The notes under the pieces were generated by a model. The model did no database searches and was not told the DNA's origin. It worked only from the letters and a program-made list of their open reading frames with translations. 64,000 bases of DNA, taken from the NCBI RefSeq assembly GCF_000238595.1, contig NZ_AGTS01000077.1, positions 62,001 to 126,000 of the forward strand, in the 5' to 3' direction. Source of the DNA: Acidovorax sp. NO-1 (GTDB lineage: Bacteria; Pseudomonadota; Gammaproteobacteria; Burkholderiales; Burkholderiaceae_C). Made by a program: the position numbers and the translations under genes. The stretch's first letter is position 1; the number at the start of each line of letters is the position of its first letter. This document shows positions 1-8,190 of the stretch, in pieces.

Positions 1-153
1 AACCCCCTGTGGCGCTGCGCGCCTTCCCCCTTCTCTCGAATGGCTGTGCCATTCGGGAAGGGGGACACCGCCAGCGCGGCGGGGCGGCCCTTGCGCGGCG
101 GTCCTGGCCTGGGGCCGCGCCAGTTGTAAAGAGCGTGAGCAACACCTAGCGTG
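1..153 (+). repeat. Dispersed repeat family A, copy 1
   Basis: A GC-rich non-coding block with two more copies at 17277-17462 and 18808-18935, all in the same orientation. Shared landmarks in order are a CCCCCTG start, a C-rich hairpin arm (GCGCCTTCCCCC), its partner (GGGGGACA/GGGGGACG), a GGCCCTTGCGCGG-like box, and GGCCGCGCCAG followed by TT. Similarity to copy 2 runs into AGCGTGATGG, so the first start codon of the next gene lies inside or at the edge of the repeat. Its left end may extend beyond the window. Confidence 0.7.
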
Positions 154-1458
154 ATGGATACCCACATGACCCAGCCCGATACGCCTTCATCTGATGCCCA
201 GCCGGTTGCAGCCGCGAACGCCCTGCAATTGCACGACGCGCGGCCTTTCTTTGAAAAGGCGCTGGTCTACGGTGTGCAGCACGGCTTCATTGATGCCGAC
301 CGGCTGGCCGCCATCAACACCGATGCGCCCAAGGGCATGGTTCAGATTGCCCGCTACTTTGGCAGCGAGTTCTTGCGGCCCGAGCTGGAGAAGGCGCGCG
401 ACCGCATGGTCAACCTCATCAGCCTGTACCTGCTGGAGACCACGGACGGCGACCTGGCCAAGGCGGCGGTCTCGCTGCGCGACAACTCGTTCCTTTCGCG
501 CTCCAAGGGTGGCTCAGACATGCTCAAGCGGCTGATTGCCATGCCCGAGAGCAGCAACTTTGGCATGGCGGGCTATGCCGATGCCGAGACGCAGCTTTTG
601 GCCGTGTGGTCGCTGCGCAGCCATGCTGACTACCGGGCCGAGCTGGCGCGCCGCTCACAGATTGCGCAGGCCATCCATGCCGCGCAGTGGTTGGCAGAGC
701 AGTTCGATCTGGACCCCGATGAGCTCGAAGCTGCAGGCGCCGACGCCGAGGCGGTCATCCGCACCGGGCTGCTCATGCTGGCGCTGGCGTCCAGGGCCAT
801 GGACCTGGGCGAATGGCCCAACACCGTGGCGTTTGAAAAATGGGTGCTTGCTCAGCGCAAGAAGAAGCTCGCTGCGCCTTCCCAGCTGCGTCTGCCCCCC
901 GGCCTGCCCGTGGAGCTGCGCGATTCAGTGCAGGCACACTGCGCCAGCGTGCTGGCCGACCTGCCCAAGGTACTGGATGCCGCCACACCGCTTCGCACGC
1001 TGCTGCGTCCCACGGGCGCTTTTCGCGCGCGCTACTTTCTGCTGGATGACCCGCTGGCCGAGGTGGACAGCTTCCACCGCAGCCTGGATGCGCTGGACGA
1101 GGGTGAAGAGCCCCCGCTGCCTGCCAGCAAGACCTGGACAAGAACCACCCAGGGCAACGACGATGAACATTCGCTGCTCACGCTGTTCCTGTGCCTGGCT
1201 GCGGGTGTGCCCAAGAAAACCCTGTTGACCGAAAAGACCGCGGCCAGCCTGGTGCGCAAGGTGCGCAAAGCGGGCCTGCAGCCCCAGCTCGCCACCGACT
1301 TCATCCGCGCGCACGCGCCCGGCGTGCACCAGCAGGACTACATCACGCTGTGGACGGGTTTCTTTCAGGACGCAGAAAAAATCTTGCTCAGCGACATGGA
1401 CTACCAGCTGCACGACGCTCTGGCCCTGCTGCGCCGGGAATGCAATGTGGTGGTTTAA
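154..1458 (+). CDS. Conserved hypothetical protein, 434 aa
   Basis: I do not recognise a family. The protein looks soluble: no signal peptide, no membrane segment, many Leu/Ala-rich amphipathic stretches and charged loops, so probably mostly alpha-helical and cytoplasmic. A run of Arg/Lys-rich segments appears in the middle (around residues 230-245) and near the C-terminus. Codon use is normal for the window and the frame is open with strong third-position GC, which supports a real gene. Three starts are possible: GTG at 151, ATG at 154 and ATG at 166. The first two lie at the border of repeat A, so 166 is a realistic alternative. No operon partner: the next gene is 121 bases downstream and unrelated. 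Confidence 0.75.
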   Translation: MDTHMTQPDTPSSDAQPVAAANALQLHDARPFFEKALVYGVQHGFIDADRLAAINTDAPKGMVQIARYFGSEFLRPELEKARDRMVNLISLYLLETTDGDLAKAAVSLRDNSFLSRSKGGSDMLKRLIAMPESSNFGMAGYADAETQLLAVWSLRSHADYRAELARRSQIAQAIHAAQWLAEQFDLDPDELEAAGADAEAVIRTGLLMLALASRAMDLGEWPNTVAFEKWVLAQRKKKLAAPSQLRLPPGLPVELRDSVQAHCASVLADLPKVLDAATPLRTLLRPTGAFRARYFLLDDPLAEVDSFHRSLDALDEGEEPPLPASKTWTRTTQGNDDEHSLLTLFLCLAAGVPKKTLLTEKTAASLVRKVRKAGLQPQLATDFIRAHAPGVHQQDYITLWTGFFQDAEKILLSDMDYQLHDALALLRRECNVVV

Positions 1459-1579
1459 AGAAGCCCGCAGTGAGAAGCGCCCCGCGCTGCTGCCAGCGCC
1501 TGTGCCATCCCGCGTGGGGCTGAACGATCTGCCGGGTCAGGCCGGTTAACATTCCAGCCGCCCGCCCTACACCCTCACA

Positions 1580-2785
1580 GTGCACACGCCCACACTTCTC
1601 ATCATTGCAGCGCTTCTGACGGGGCTTGTCACCGCCGTGCTGTATGCCGTGTGGTCGTTCAACCGGAATATCCCCGGACTGCGCCTTTGGATGCTTTCGT
1701 TCCTGACGGGTTCGGTGTTCGGTGTGAGCCTGCTGGTGCGGGAGCGGTTGCACGAGGTGGTGGCGGTGGTGGTGTCCCAGGCCACGGTATCGCTGGCAGC
1801 GTACTTTTGCCTGATGGCAAGCCGCGCCTACATGGGGCGGCGGCCTTTTTCGCATGTCTACGCGGTGGTGGCCATCGCTACGCTGGTGGCCTTGTCGGTG
1901 TTTTTCACGGTGGTGCATCCCCATCAGGGCATGCGTTTTGTGTTCGCGGGGCTGGGTGCCGGCATCTGCTACCTGCTGGCCGCAGCCACGCTGGCCCAAG
2001 GTGGTTTGCGCCGCGTTCCCGCGCGCTATCTGTTTGCCCTGGTGGCCGGGTTGCACGGGTTGTTTCTGTTGCTCCGTCCGGCGCTGTTCCAGCTGGGCGT
2101 GGCGGGGGCCCCCGGGGAGGCTGCGGGCGCCGGTCTGGTGGCGCAGCTTTCGCAGTTTGTGGTGCTCGAAGCCATTGTGGCGGTGGTCCTGCTGGCGTTT
2201 GGAGCGCTGATTCTGGCCAATGAATACATCACCACCGAGTTGCGGCACCTTGCCGAGGTGGACCCGCTGACCAGCGTTTTCAACCGCCGCGCGTTTCTCA
2301 CGTTACTCGACAAGGCCATCAGCAGTGCCCAGCGTACGCAGTCTGCGTTGCCCGTGATGGTGATCGACCTCGATCATTTCAAGAAGATCAACGACACGCG
2401 GGGCCACCGTGCGGGTGACGATGTGTTGCGCCACTTTGTGATGCTGGCTCTCCGCTGTCTGCGCAAGGAGGACGTGATGGGCCGCCTCGGAGGCGAGGAG
2501 TTCGCCATCTTCCTGCCGAATGCGGGCGATGGCGGAGCCCTTGCCGTGGCGGAGCGACTGCGTGCCCTGGTGCAAGCGCAGCCGCTGCTGGCAACGGACG
2601 CGTGCCCGATTCCGCTCACGGTGAGCGTGGGTGTCACGCTGTGCGCTGATGGCGACTCCGCAGACTCGGCCCTGCAGCGCGCCGACGAGGCCATGTACCT
2701 GGCCAAGGAGCGGGGTCGCAACCGGGTCGAGACGCTGGCCAAGCCCGCCGCCGCGCACGCCGTGCACGCCGCCACTGAGAGCTGA
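1580..2785 (+). CDS. Membrane-bound diguanylate cyclase (GGDEF)
   Basis: Makes cyclic di-GMP from two GTP. Residues 1-215 form six or seven hydrophobic segments, a membrane sensory module of unknown ligand. The GGDEF domain covers about residues 222-390 and has the active signature GGEEF at 304-308, a metal-binding region VIDLDHFKKIND (261-272), and an RxxD inhibitory site (RKED, 295-298) placed exactly five residues before GGEEF. It therefore should be an active cyclase subject to product inhibition. The start is GTG with no strong ribosome-binding site, so expression may be low. No EAL domain is present. The gene stands alone, and the input signal cannot be read from sequence. Confidence 0.9.
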   Translation: MHTPTLLIIAALLTGLVTAVLYAVWSFNRNIPGLRLWMLSFLTGSVFGVSLLVRERLHEVVAVVVSQATVSLAAYFCLMASRAYMGRRPFSHVYAVVAIATLVALSVFFTVVHPHQGMRFVFAGLGAGICYLLAAATLAQGGLRRVPARYLFALVAGLHGLFLLLRPALFQLGVAGAPGEAAGAGLVAQLSQFVVLEAIVAVVLLAFGALILANEYITTELRHLAEVDPLTSVFNRRAFLTLLDKAISSAQRTQSALPVMVIDLDHFKKINDTRGHRAGDDVLRHFVMLALRCLRKEDVMGRLGGEEFAIFLPNAGDGGALAVAERLRALVQAQPLLATDACPIPLTVSVGVTLCADGDSADSALQRADEAMYLAKERGRNRVETLAKPAAAHAVHAATES

Positions 2786-2885
2786 GTGCCGCCGGCCAGG
2801 GATGATAGCGACGGCTATCGCTGTGGTTTGCGCCTTGCCTGACAACGATTTCGATATTTTTTCACCGAACTTCCAACTCAGTGCA

Positions 2886-4160
2886 CTAGATGGACGTGAA
2901 ATCCACACTGCCAGGCCGTCCGTGCACCTGCAGCTGTGCCACGGGCGCCGGGCTGCTGGCCAGCCGCTTGCCGCGCCGCCACACCCCCAGCCGCACAGCG
3001 CGCAGGCGGATGGCCTCCACCGGGTTGCGCGCGTGCAGCAGCACAAAGTCGGCATGGCAGCCGGGCGCGATGCCGTAGTCCTCCAGCCCCAACAGGCGTG
3101 CAGGGTTCACCGTCACCGCATCGAAACACTGGCGCATTCCGGCCTGGCTGGTCATCTGGCCCACGTGCAGGCCCATGTGTGCGGCCTCCAGCATGTCGGC
3201 GCTGCCGCCGCTGTACCAGGGGTCGAGCACGCAGTCGTGGCCGAAAGCGACGGTGAGGCCCGCAGCCATCAGCTCGGGCACGCGGGTCATGCCCCGGCGC
3301 TTGGGGTAGGTGTCGTGGCGGCCCTGCAAGGTGATGTTGATGAGAGGGTTGGCCACCACGCCCAGATCGGCCTCGGCCATCAGGGGAATGAGCTTGCTCA
3401 CGTAGTAGTTGTCCATGCTGTGCATGGAGGTGAGATGCGAGCCCGTCACACGGCCGTGCAGGCCCAGGCGCTGGGTTTCAAAAGCCAGGGTTTCGACATG
3501 GCGCGAGTGCGGGTCGTCGGATTCGTCGCAGTGCATGTCCACGCGCTTGCCGCGTTCGGCGGCCAGCTCGCAGAGGATCTTCACGCTCTCGGCCCCCTGG
3601 GCCATCGTGCGTTCGAAGTGAGGAATGCCGCCCACCACGTCCACGCCCATATCCAGAGCCCGTTTCAGGTTGTCGAGCCCGCCCGGCGCGCGCAGCACGC
3701 CGTCTTGCGGGAAAGCCACCAACTGCAAATCCAGGTAGGGCGCCACGCGCTGTTTTACATCCAGCAGGGCCTGCACGGGCAGCAGGCTGGGGTGGCTCGT
3801 GTCCACGTGGCTGCGAATGGCCAGCAGTCCGCGCGCCACGGCCATGTCGCAATACCGCAGGGCGCGCTCCACGATGGACTCGTGCGTCAGCGTCGGCTTG
3901 AGCTCGCCCCACAGTGCAATGCCTTCGAGCAGCGTGCCACTCTCGTTCACGCGCGGCTGGCCGTAGCTCAGGGTCGAATCCATATGGAAATGCGCATCCA
4001 CAAACGGCGGGCTCACCAGCAGGCCACCGGCATCTACCGTCTCATGCGCGGGCGCTTGCAGGCCCTCGGTCACTTCGGCAATGCGGCCGTCCTGCACGGC
4101 GATGGACATGTTCTGGCGGCCATCGGGCAGGGTGACGTGGGTGATGAGCAGGTCGAGCAT
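2886..4160 (-). CDS. codA: Cytosine deaminase (CodA-type amidohydrolase)
   Basis: Hydrolyses cytosine to uracil and ammonia in the cytoplasm. 424 aa, as expected for CodA. The metal and catalytic residues known from the E. coli enzyme are present at a constant offset of four: His57 and His59 (DAHFHMD), Gln152 (FPQDG), His210 and Glu213 (MHCDES), His242 (SHLTSMHS) and Asp309 (FGHD). The motif LQGRHDTYPKRRG (278-290) is also typical. The product uracil is the substrate of the uracil phosphoribosyltransferase encoded at 11053-11685, and the ABC importer between them would bring in the base or nucleoside. Related isocytosine or creatinine deaminases are possible but less likely given the conserved motifs. 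Confidence 0.9.
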   Translation of the reverse strand: MLDLLITHVTLPDGRQNMSIAVQDGRIAEVTEGLQAPAHETVDAGGLLVSPPFVDAHFHMDSTLSYGQPRVNESGTLLEGIALWGELKPTLTHESIVERALRYCDMAVARGLLAIRSHVDTSHPSLLPVQALLDVKQRVAPYLDLQLVAFPQDGVLRAPGGLDNLKRALDMGVDVVGGIPHFERTMAQGAESVKILCELAAERGKRVDMHCDESDDPHSRHVETLAFETQRLGLHGRVTGSHLTSMHSMDNYYVSKLIPLMAEADLGVVANPLINITLQGRHDTYPKRRGMTRVPELMAAGLTVAFGHDCVLDPWYSGGSADMLEAAHMGLHVGQMTSQAGMRQCFDAVTVNPARLLGLEDYGIAPGCHADFVLLHARNPVEAIRLRAVRLGVWRRGKRLASSPAPVAQLQVHGRPGSVDFTSI

Positions 4161-4285
4161 GGCGTGGGCGGTTCAGGTAGTAGTGTCGGGTTTTTTCAAG
4201 ACGTGAGCGGGCTCTGTGCCTAAGCTCTGGGTCTCGCTTTGCGCATCAACGTTTTAGCGCATCCATTCTTACAAAGGCAGCTCTC

Positions 4286-4678
4286 ATGCAATTTGGCTAC
4301 ACGATTCTCTACGTCGAAGACGTTCCCAAGACCATCGCTTTTTATGAAGCCGCTTTTGGCTATGCTCGCCGCTTTGTGCACGAGGCAGGCGACTTTGGCG
4401 AGTTGGACACCGGCGCCACCGCGCTGGCGTTCTCGTCGCTGCGGCTGATGTCCGAGCTTGGCAAGAACCCGCAGCGCGCGTCGGCCGATGCGCCCAGTTT
4501 CGAGATCGCGTTCACCACGGCCGACGTGGCCGCCGCTGTGCAGCGCGCGGTGGATGCCGGTGGGCGCCTGGTGCAGGCGCCCGAGCAGATGCCCTGGGGC
4601 CAGACCGTGGCCTATGTGGCGGACATCAACGGGGCGCTGGTGGAGCTGTGCACGCCTGTGGCGCCCCCGGCCGCTTGA
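4286..4678 (+). CDS. VOC family protein (glyoxalase-like)
   Basis: A 130-residue single-module protein of the vicinal oxygen chelate superfamily. The typical beta-alpha-beta-beta-beta pattern is visible twice: YTILYVEDVPKTIAFYEAAF near the N-terminus and FTTADVAAAVQRAVDAGG followed by VAYVADINGALVEL near the C-terminus. Glu in ALVELCTP fits the usual last metal ligand. The usual first His is not obvious, so the substrate and even metal use are open: glyoxalase, dioxygenase or antibiotic-binding subfamilies are all possible. It is the only plus-strand gene inside a minus-strand salvage block, between codA and the AraC regulator. Confidence 0.8.
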   Translation: MQFGYTILYVEDVPKTIAFYEAAFGYARRFVHEAGDFGELDTGATALAFSSLRLMSELGKNPQRASADAPSFEIAFTTADVAAAVQRAVDAGGRLVQAPEQMPWGQTVAYVADINGALVELCTPVAPPAA

Positions 4679-4742
4679 ACTGTGGGGATCACTTTGGCGC
4701 TGGCAGCGTCGCCCCGTCATTGGCGCCAGGTGCACACAACAA

Positions 4743-5489
4743 TCAGGCATAGCCCGCCTGCGCCACCGTGGCCAGCAGTTGCGGTGCGCCGCGCAATGAC
4801 GCAGGTGTTTGCCCCAGCCAACGCAGGCAATCGCGGCTGAAGTGCGCCTGGTCGGCATAGCCGTGATCCGCGGCAATCTCGGCCAGCGGTTGCGTTGTGC
4901 CCAAGGCCAGTGCGGCTCTGCGCACCCGGGCCAGGGCGCGCCAGAAACGGGGCGTTTGGCCGGTGGTGCGATGGGTCAGGCGCTCCAGGCTGCGCTCTGA
5001 GACTCCCAGGCTGTGCGCCGCCGTGCCTACGGTTCGGCAATGCGCCAGCGAGCGGAGCGCTTCTTGCGCACGCGGGTCCGCGCGGGTGTGCTGGTCAATG
5101 GCTTCCAGCAACAAGGTTTCCGGCGCCGTTGTGCCACCACCGGCCAAGCTGGAGGAGGGCCGCCCTGCGCGGTGCTGGGCTTGCTGCCAATCCTGCCAAA
5201 TAGCTTGTGCAGACCTCAACAAGGCGGGCCCGTCAATGCGGGTGCCCGGTACAAGGCGAAAGCCCAGCCATTGTTCGCCCGCACGCCCCGGCACGACCAC
5301 TGCAGCATCGGCCAATGCAGAGATATGCCAGTCAGAGTGGCCGCGCGCATCGATATGCAAGATGAGGTCGCTGCAGCCATCGGGCAACACCGTGGTGGGG
5401 TTTGCGTCGGTGGTGTTGAACTGCCAACGCGCCAGCACCGTGGGGGGCAGCACAGGTAGTGCGATGCGATGAAGCGGCGTGGCGGGCAT
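4743..5489 (-). CDS. AraC family transcriptional regulator
   Basis: A 248-residue one-component regulator. The C-terminal third carries two helix-turn-helix motifs: one in AAHSLGVSERSLERLTHRTTG (about 158-178) and one in PLAEIAADHGYADQAHFSRDC (about 200-220), with the classical AraC signature ending in Trp-Leu-Gly-Gln-Thr-Pro. The N-terminal 120 residues resemble the beta-rich effector domain found in AraC regulators of unknown ligand. It is 15 bases downstream of the small secreted protein and in the same direction as the nucleoside importer, so it could be co-transcribed and regulate it. That role is inference. Confidence 0.85.
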   Translation of the reverse strand: MPATPLHRIALPVLPPTVLARWQFNTTDANPTTVLPDGCSDLILHIDARGHSDWHISALADAAVVVPGRAGEQWLGFRLVPGTRIDGPALLRSAQAIWQDWQQAQHRAGRPSSSLAGGGTTAPETLLLEAIDQHTRADPRAQEALRSLAHCRTVGTAAHSLGVSERSLERLTHRTTGQTPRFWRALARVRRAALALGTTQPLAEIAADHGYADQAHFSRDCLRWLGQTPASLRGAPQLLATVAQAGYA

Positions 5490-5503
5490 GGCAGGGTAGG
5501 GGC

Positions 5504-5977
5504 TTAGCGCCTTTGGGTGGTGCGAAAACGCACATCGCCTGGCTTGTGCCCTGCATCGATGGTGATGCGGAAAGCACGGTCTCCATGGCCGGACTCCGCC
5601 CGCGCGGTAAACCGAATGCCTCGGCGCGTGGGCTGACAGTTCATCTGGGTCAGGGTGATTTCGGCGTGGTCGTTGTTGATGGCGTCAAAGCTGTGTGTGT
5701 GCACCTCGCTCGCGCTGTCGTTGCCGTCGCGCACGATCCACTGCAGGTACACAAACGACTGCCCATAGCGCGTTGCGTGCACGATGCGATACATGCCTTG
5801 GCCTCCCCCGGGCTGCGTGGGCGCGTGCCATTCGCCACAGACCTTGATCCAGTCCACATCGGGCGCGGTGGCAAAGGATTCATACGGCATGTCCATGCCC
5901 AGCGCGTGGGCCTGGCCCGCGCAGGCCAGCAGAGCCGGGGCGAGCCAACGGGCAAAAGTCTGTGGAACCAGTTTCAT
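5504..5977 (-). CDS. Small secreted protein of unknown function, 157 aa
   Basis: The start codon overlaps the stop codon of the upstream permease by four bases (ATGA), so it is translationally coupled to the importer operon. A signal peptide is clear: basic Lys2 and Arg10, a hydrophobic core around LAPALLACAG and an AHA cleavage signal near residue 25. The mature part is about 130 residues, rich in aromatic and charged residues, with two cysteines (KVCGEWH and QMNCQPT) that could form a disulfide in the periplasm. I do not recognise the family. Position suggests an accessory periplasmic role in nucleoside uptake or an unrelated gene that joined the operon. Confidence 0.75.
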   Translation of the reverse strand: MKLVPQTFARWLAPALLACAGQAHALGMDMPYESFATAPDVDWIKVCGEWHAPTQPGGGQGMYRIVHATRYGQSFVYLQWIVRDGNDSASEVHTHSFDAINNDHAEITLTQMNCQPTRRGIRFTARAESGHGDRAFRITIDAGHKPGDVRFRTTQRR

Positions 5978-6897
5978 CGCTCTCCCTTGCGATACGGCTT
6001 CATCAGCGCCTGTGGATACGCCGCCTTGCGCGCCACCAGCACCAGCGCCAGGATGGACAGCAGGTAGGGCAGCATCAAATACACCTGGTACGGCAGCCAT
6101 GCATCGCCCGCCTGCTGAAGGCGCAGCTGCAGCGCATCGAAGAAGGCAAACAGCAGGGCGCCCAGCAACGCCTTGCCGGGCCGCCACGAGGCAAACACCA
6201 CCAGCGCCACACAGATCCAGCCCCGGCCGTTGATCATGTTGAAGAAAAACGCGTTGAAGGCCGACAGCGTGAGGAACGACCCCGCTACGCCCATCAGCGC
6301 CGACCCCGCCACGATGGCGCCCGTGCGTGTGGCCGCCACCGAGATGCCCTGGCCTTCGGCCGCTTGCGGGTTCTCGCCCACCATGCGCACGGCCAGGCCG
6401 AGCGGTGTGCGCATCAGCACCCAGGCCAATAGCGGCACCAGCAGCAGGGCCAGCAAGGTAAGTGGCGTCTGGGCAGAGAGGATGGGAATGCCCAGCCACT
6501 CCATGGACGCAAAGGGCTCAATGGTGGGCGGCGTGTTCACCTTGGGAAAGCTCACGCGATAACCGTAGTAGCTGAGCGCAGTGGCCAGCAGCGTGATGCC
6601 GAGCCCTGACACATGCTGCGACAGCGCCAGCCCCACGGTGAGCCACGCGTGCAGCAGGCCAAACACCGCGCCAGTCAGCGCCGCCACCAGCACCCCGGTC
6701 CACAGCCCGTAGCCCGCGTATACCGCCAGCCAGCCGGTGAAGGCGCCTGCGACCATGATCCCTTCAATGCCCAGGTTAAGCACGCCTGCGCGTTCGCACA
6801 GCAGCACCCCGAGCGTGCCCAGGACGAGCGGCGTGGCCACCCGCAGGGTGGCGATCCAGAAGGCAGGATTGGCGAGGATGTCGAGCAGTTCGGTCAT
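5974..6897 (-). CDS. Nucleoside ABC transporter permease, second subunit
   Basis: Inner-membrane permease of the BMP/nucleoside (YufQ-like) group, 307 aa with about eight to ten hydrophobic segments. Diagnostic stretches are the N-terminal CERAGVLNLGIEGIMV (about 34-49) and the cytoplasmic loop VRMVGENPQAAEGQGI that contacts the ATPase. The chosen start, ATG at 6897, begins MTELLDIL as usual for the family. A further in-frame upstream ATG would add 24 residues coded by repeat B at 6927-6972, which is very unlikely to be used. It pairs with the permease at 7012-8073 and the ATPase at 8129-9745. Confidence 0.9.
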   Translation of the reverse strand: MTELLDILANPAFWIATLRVATPLVLGTLGVLLCERAGVLNLGIEGIMVAGAFTGWLAVYAGYGLWTGVLVAALTGAVFGLLHAWLTVGLALSQHVSGLGITLLATALSYYGYRVSFPKVNTPPTIEPFASMEWLGIPILSAQTPLTLLALLLVPLLAWVLMRTPLGLAVRMVGENPQAAEGQGISVAATRTGAIVAGSALMGVAGSFLTLSAFNAFFFNMINGRGWICVALVVFASWRPGKALLGALLFAFFDALQLRLQQAGDAWLPYQVYLMLPYLLSILALVLVARKAAYPQALMKPYRKGER

Positions 6898-6926
6898 TTG
6901 CCCGCCTCGGCACTGGTTACTTTTAT

Positions 6927-6972
6927 TTTGATAGCTGCTAGCGCTTGATGGATAAGCGCTAGAGGCCAATTT
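6927..6972 (+). repeat. Dispersed repeat family B
   Basis: A short inverted repeat lying between the two permease genes. Core: GATAGCTGC, then stem TAGCGCTT (6939-6946), a 7-base loop, stem AAGCGCTA (6954-6961), then GAGGCC and AATTT. At least eight other copies with the same layout occur in this window in either orientation. Confidence 0.85.
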
Positions 6973-7011
6973 GGGTTGAAATTCTGGTGCGCGTGCTTGT
7001 TCATGGCGCTC

Positions 7012-8073
7012 TCATTTCCACCGCACACGGTATTGCGTGAGAAGCCCGGCCACCAGCACCGCAATCAGCGAGGTCGCAACGATTACATCCGCAATGTAGG
7101 TGGGCACACCCACCGCGCGGCTCATGCTGTCGGCCCCCACCAGCACGCCCGCCACAAAGGTGCCCGCTGCGATCACGCCCAGCGGGTGCAGCCCGGCCAG
7201 CATGGCGATCACGATGCCGCTGTAGCCGTAGCCCGGCGACATGTCGAGCGTTACATAACTCGTGCGGCCCGCCACCTCGATGGCGCCTGCCAGCCCGGCA
7301 AGCCCGCCCGAGAGCAGGGCGACCAGAACGACAGTGCGGGTGATGGGCACGCCTGCAAAGGCGGCAGCCCGCGCATTGGCCCCGGCAGCGCGAATGTCAA
7401 AGCCCGGCACCGTGCGCGCCAGCAGCGCCCACAGCATCACCGCCAGAGAGATGGCCCACAGCAGGCCGGTGTGCAGACGCGTCTGCGGCACCAGCTTGGA
7501 GAGTTCCAGGTCGCCCTGCAGCGCCACACTCTGCGGCCAGCCCATCGAGAGCGGGTCTTTCATCGGGCCATCGAGCAGGGCCGACACCAGCAGCAGCATG
7601 ATGAAGTTGAGCAGCAGCGTGGTGACCACCTCGTCCACCCCCAGCCGCGCCTTCATCAGCGCCGGGCCCAGCAGCAGCGCGGCGCCCGCCAGCGCGGCGG
7701 CCAGCATCATCAGCGGAAAGAGCACGTAGGGAGACCACTCCAGCCCCGTGCCGCCATGCATGCCGCCCACAGCCACGGCGGCCAGCGCCCCGGCGTAGAG
7801 CTGCCCCTCGGCCCCGATGTTGAACAGCCGCGCGCGGAAGGCCACGGCGGCGGCCAGCCCGGTCAGGATCAGCGGCGTGGCGCGGGTGAGGGTTTCGGTC
7901 AGCGCGAACACCGAGCCGAACGCGCCTTGGAGCAGCAGCGCATAAGTGCGGCCGACCGGCGCCCCGGCCCACAGCACCAGCAGGCCGCTGATCAGCAGCG
8001 TGAACACCACGGCGCCCACCGGCGCCAGCACGTAGGCGGCGGGGGAGGTGTGGTTGCGTTTTTCGAGTCGCAT
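7012..8073 (-). CDS. Nucleoside ABC transporter permease, first subunit
   Basis: Inner-membrane permease of the YufP/BMP importer group, 353 aa, about ten hydrophobic segments. The family hallmarks FRARLFNIGAEGQLYAGA and the loop IRAAGANARAAAFAGV are present; the latter is the coupling helix region that contacts the ATP-binding protein. The start ATG at 8073 gives MRLEKRNH and a first membrane segment near residue 12. A longer frame would run back into the repeat C region and is not credible. It lies 55 bases after the ATPase gene and 114 bases before the second permease, with repeat B in that gap. Confidence 0.9.
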   Translation of the reverse strand: MRLEKRNHTSPAAYVLAPVGAVVFTLLISGLLVLWAGAPVGRTYALLLQGAFGSVFALTETLTRATPLILTGLAAAVAFRARLFNIGAEGQLYAGALAAVAVGGMHGGTGLEWSPYVLFPLMMLAAALAGAALLLGPALMKARLGVDEVVTTLLLNFIMLLLVSALLDGPMKDPLSMGWPQSVALQGDLELSKLVPQTRLHTGLLWAISLAVMLWALLARTVPGFDIRAAGANARAAAFAGVPITRTVVLVALLSGGLAGLAGAIEVAGRTSYVTLDMSPGYGYSGIVIAMLAGLHPLGVIAAGTFVAGVLVGADSMSRAVGVPTYIADVIVATSLIAVLVAGLLTQYRVRWK

Positions 8074-8120
8074 GGGGTTGTTGCTTTTGGCGTGTTTTAT
8101 TGATCCGGCATCCGTCCACA

Positions 8121-8190
8121 CGAACCGTTCACGCTGAGCCTGTCGAAGCGCCACGCAGGGCTTCGACAGGCTCAGCCCGAACAGTGGGGG
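8121..8190. repeat. Dispersed inverted repeat family C, copy 1
   Basis: Two arms of about 25 bases (8125-8149 and 8160-8183) that are near-perfect reverse complements, separated by a loop of about 10 bases. Each arm carries GCTGAGCCTGTCGAAGC or its complement GCTTCGACAGGCTCAGC. The element overlaps the 3-prime end of the ATPase gene and provides its last codons and stop. Other copies are at 42426-42497 and 42860-42943. Confidence 0.9.
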
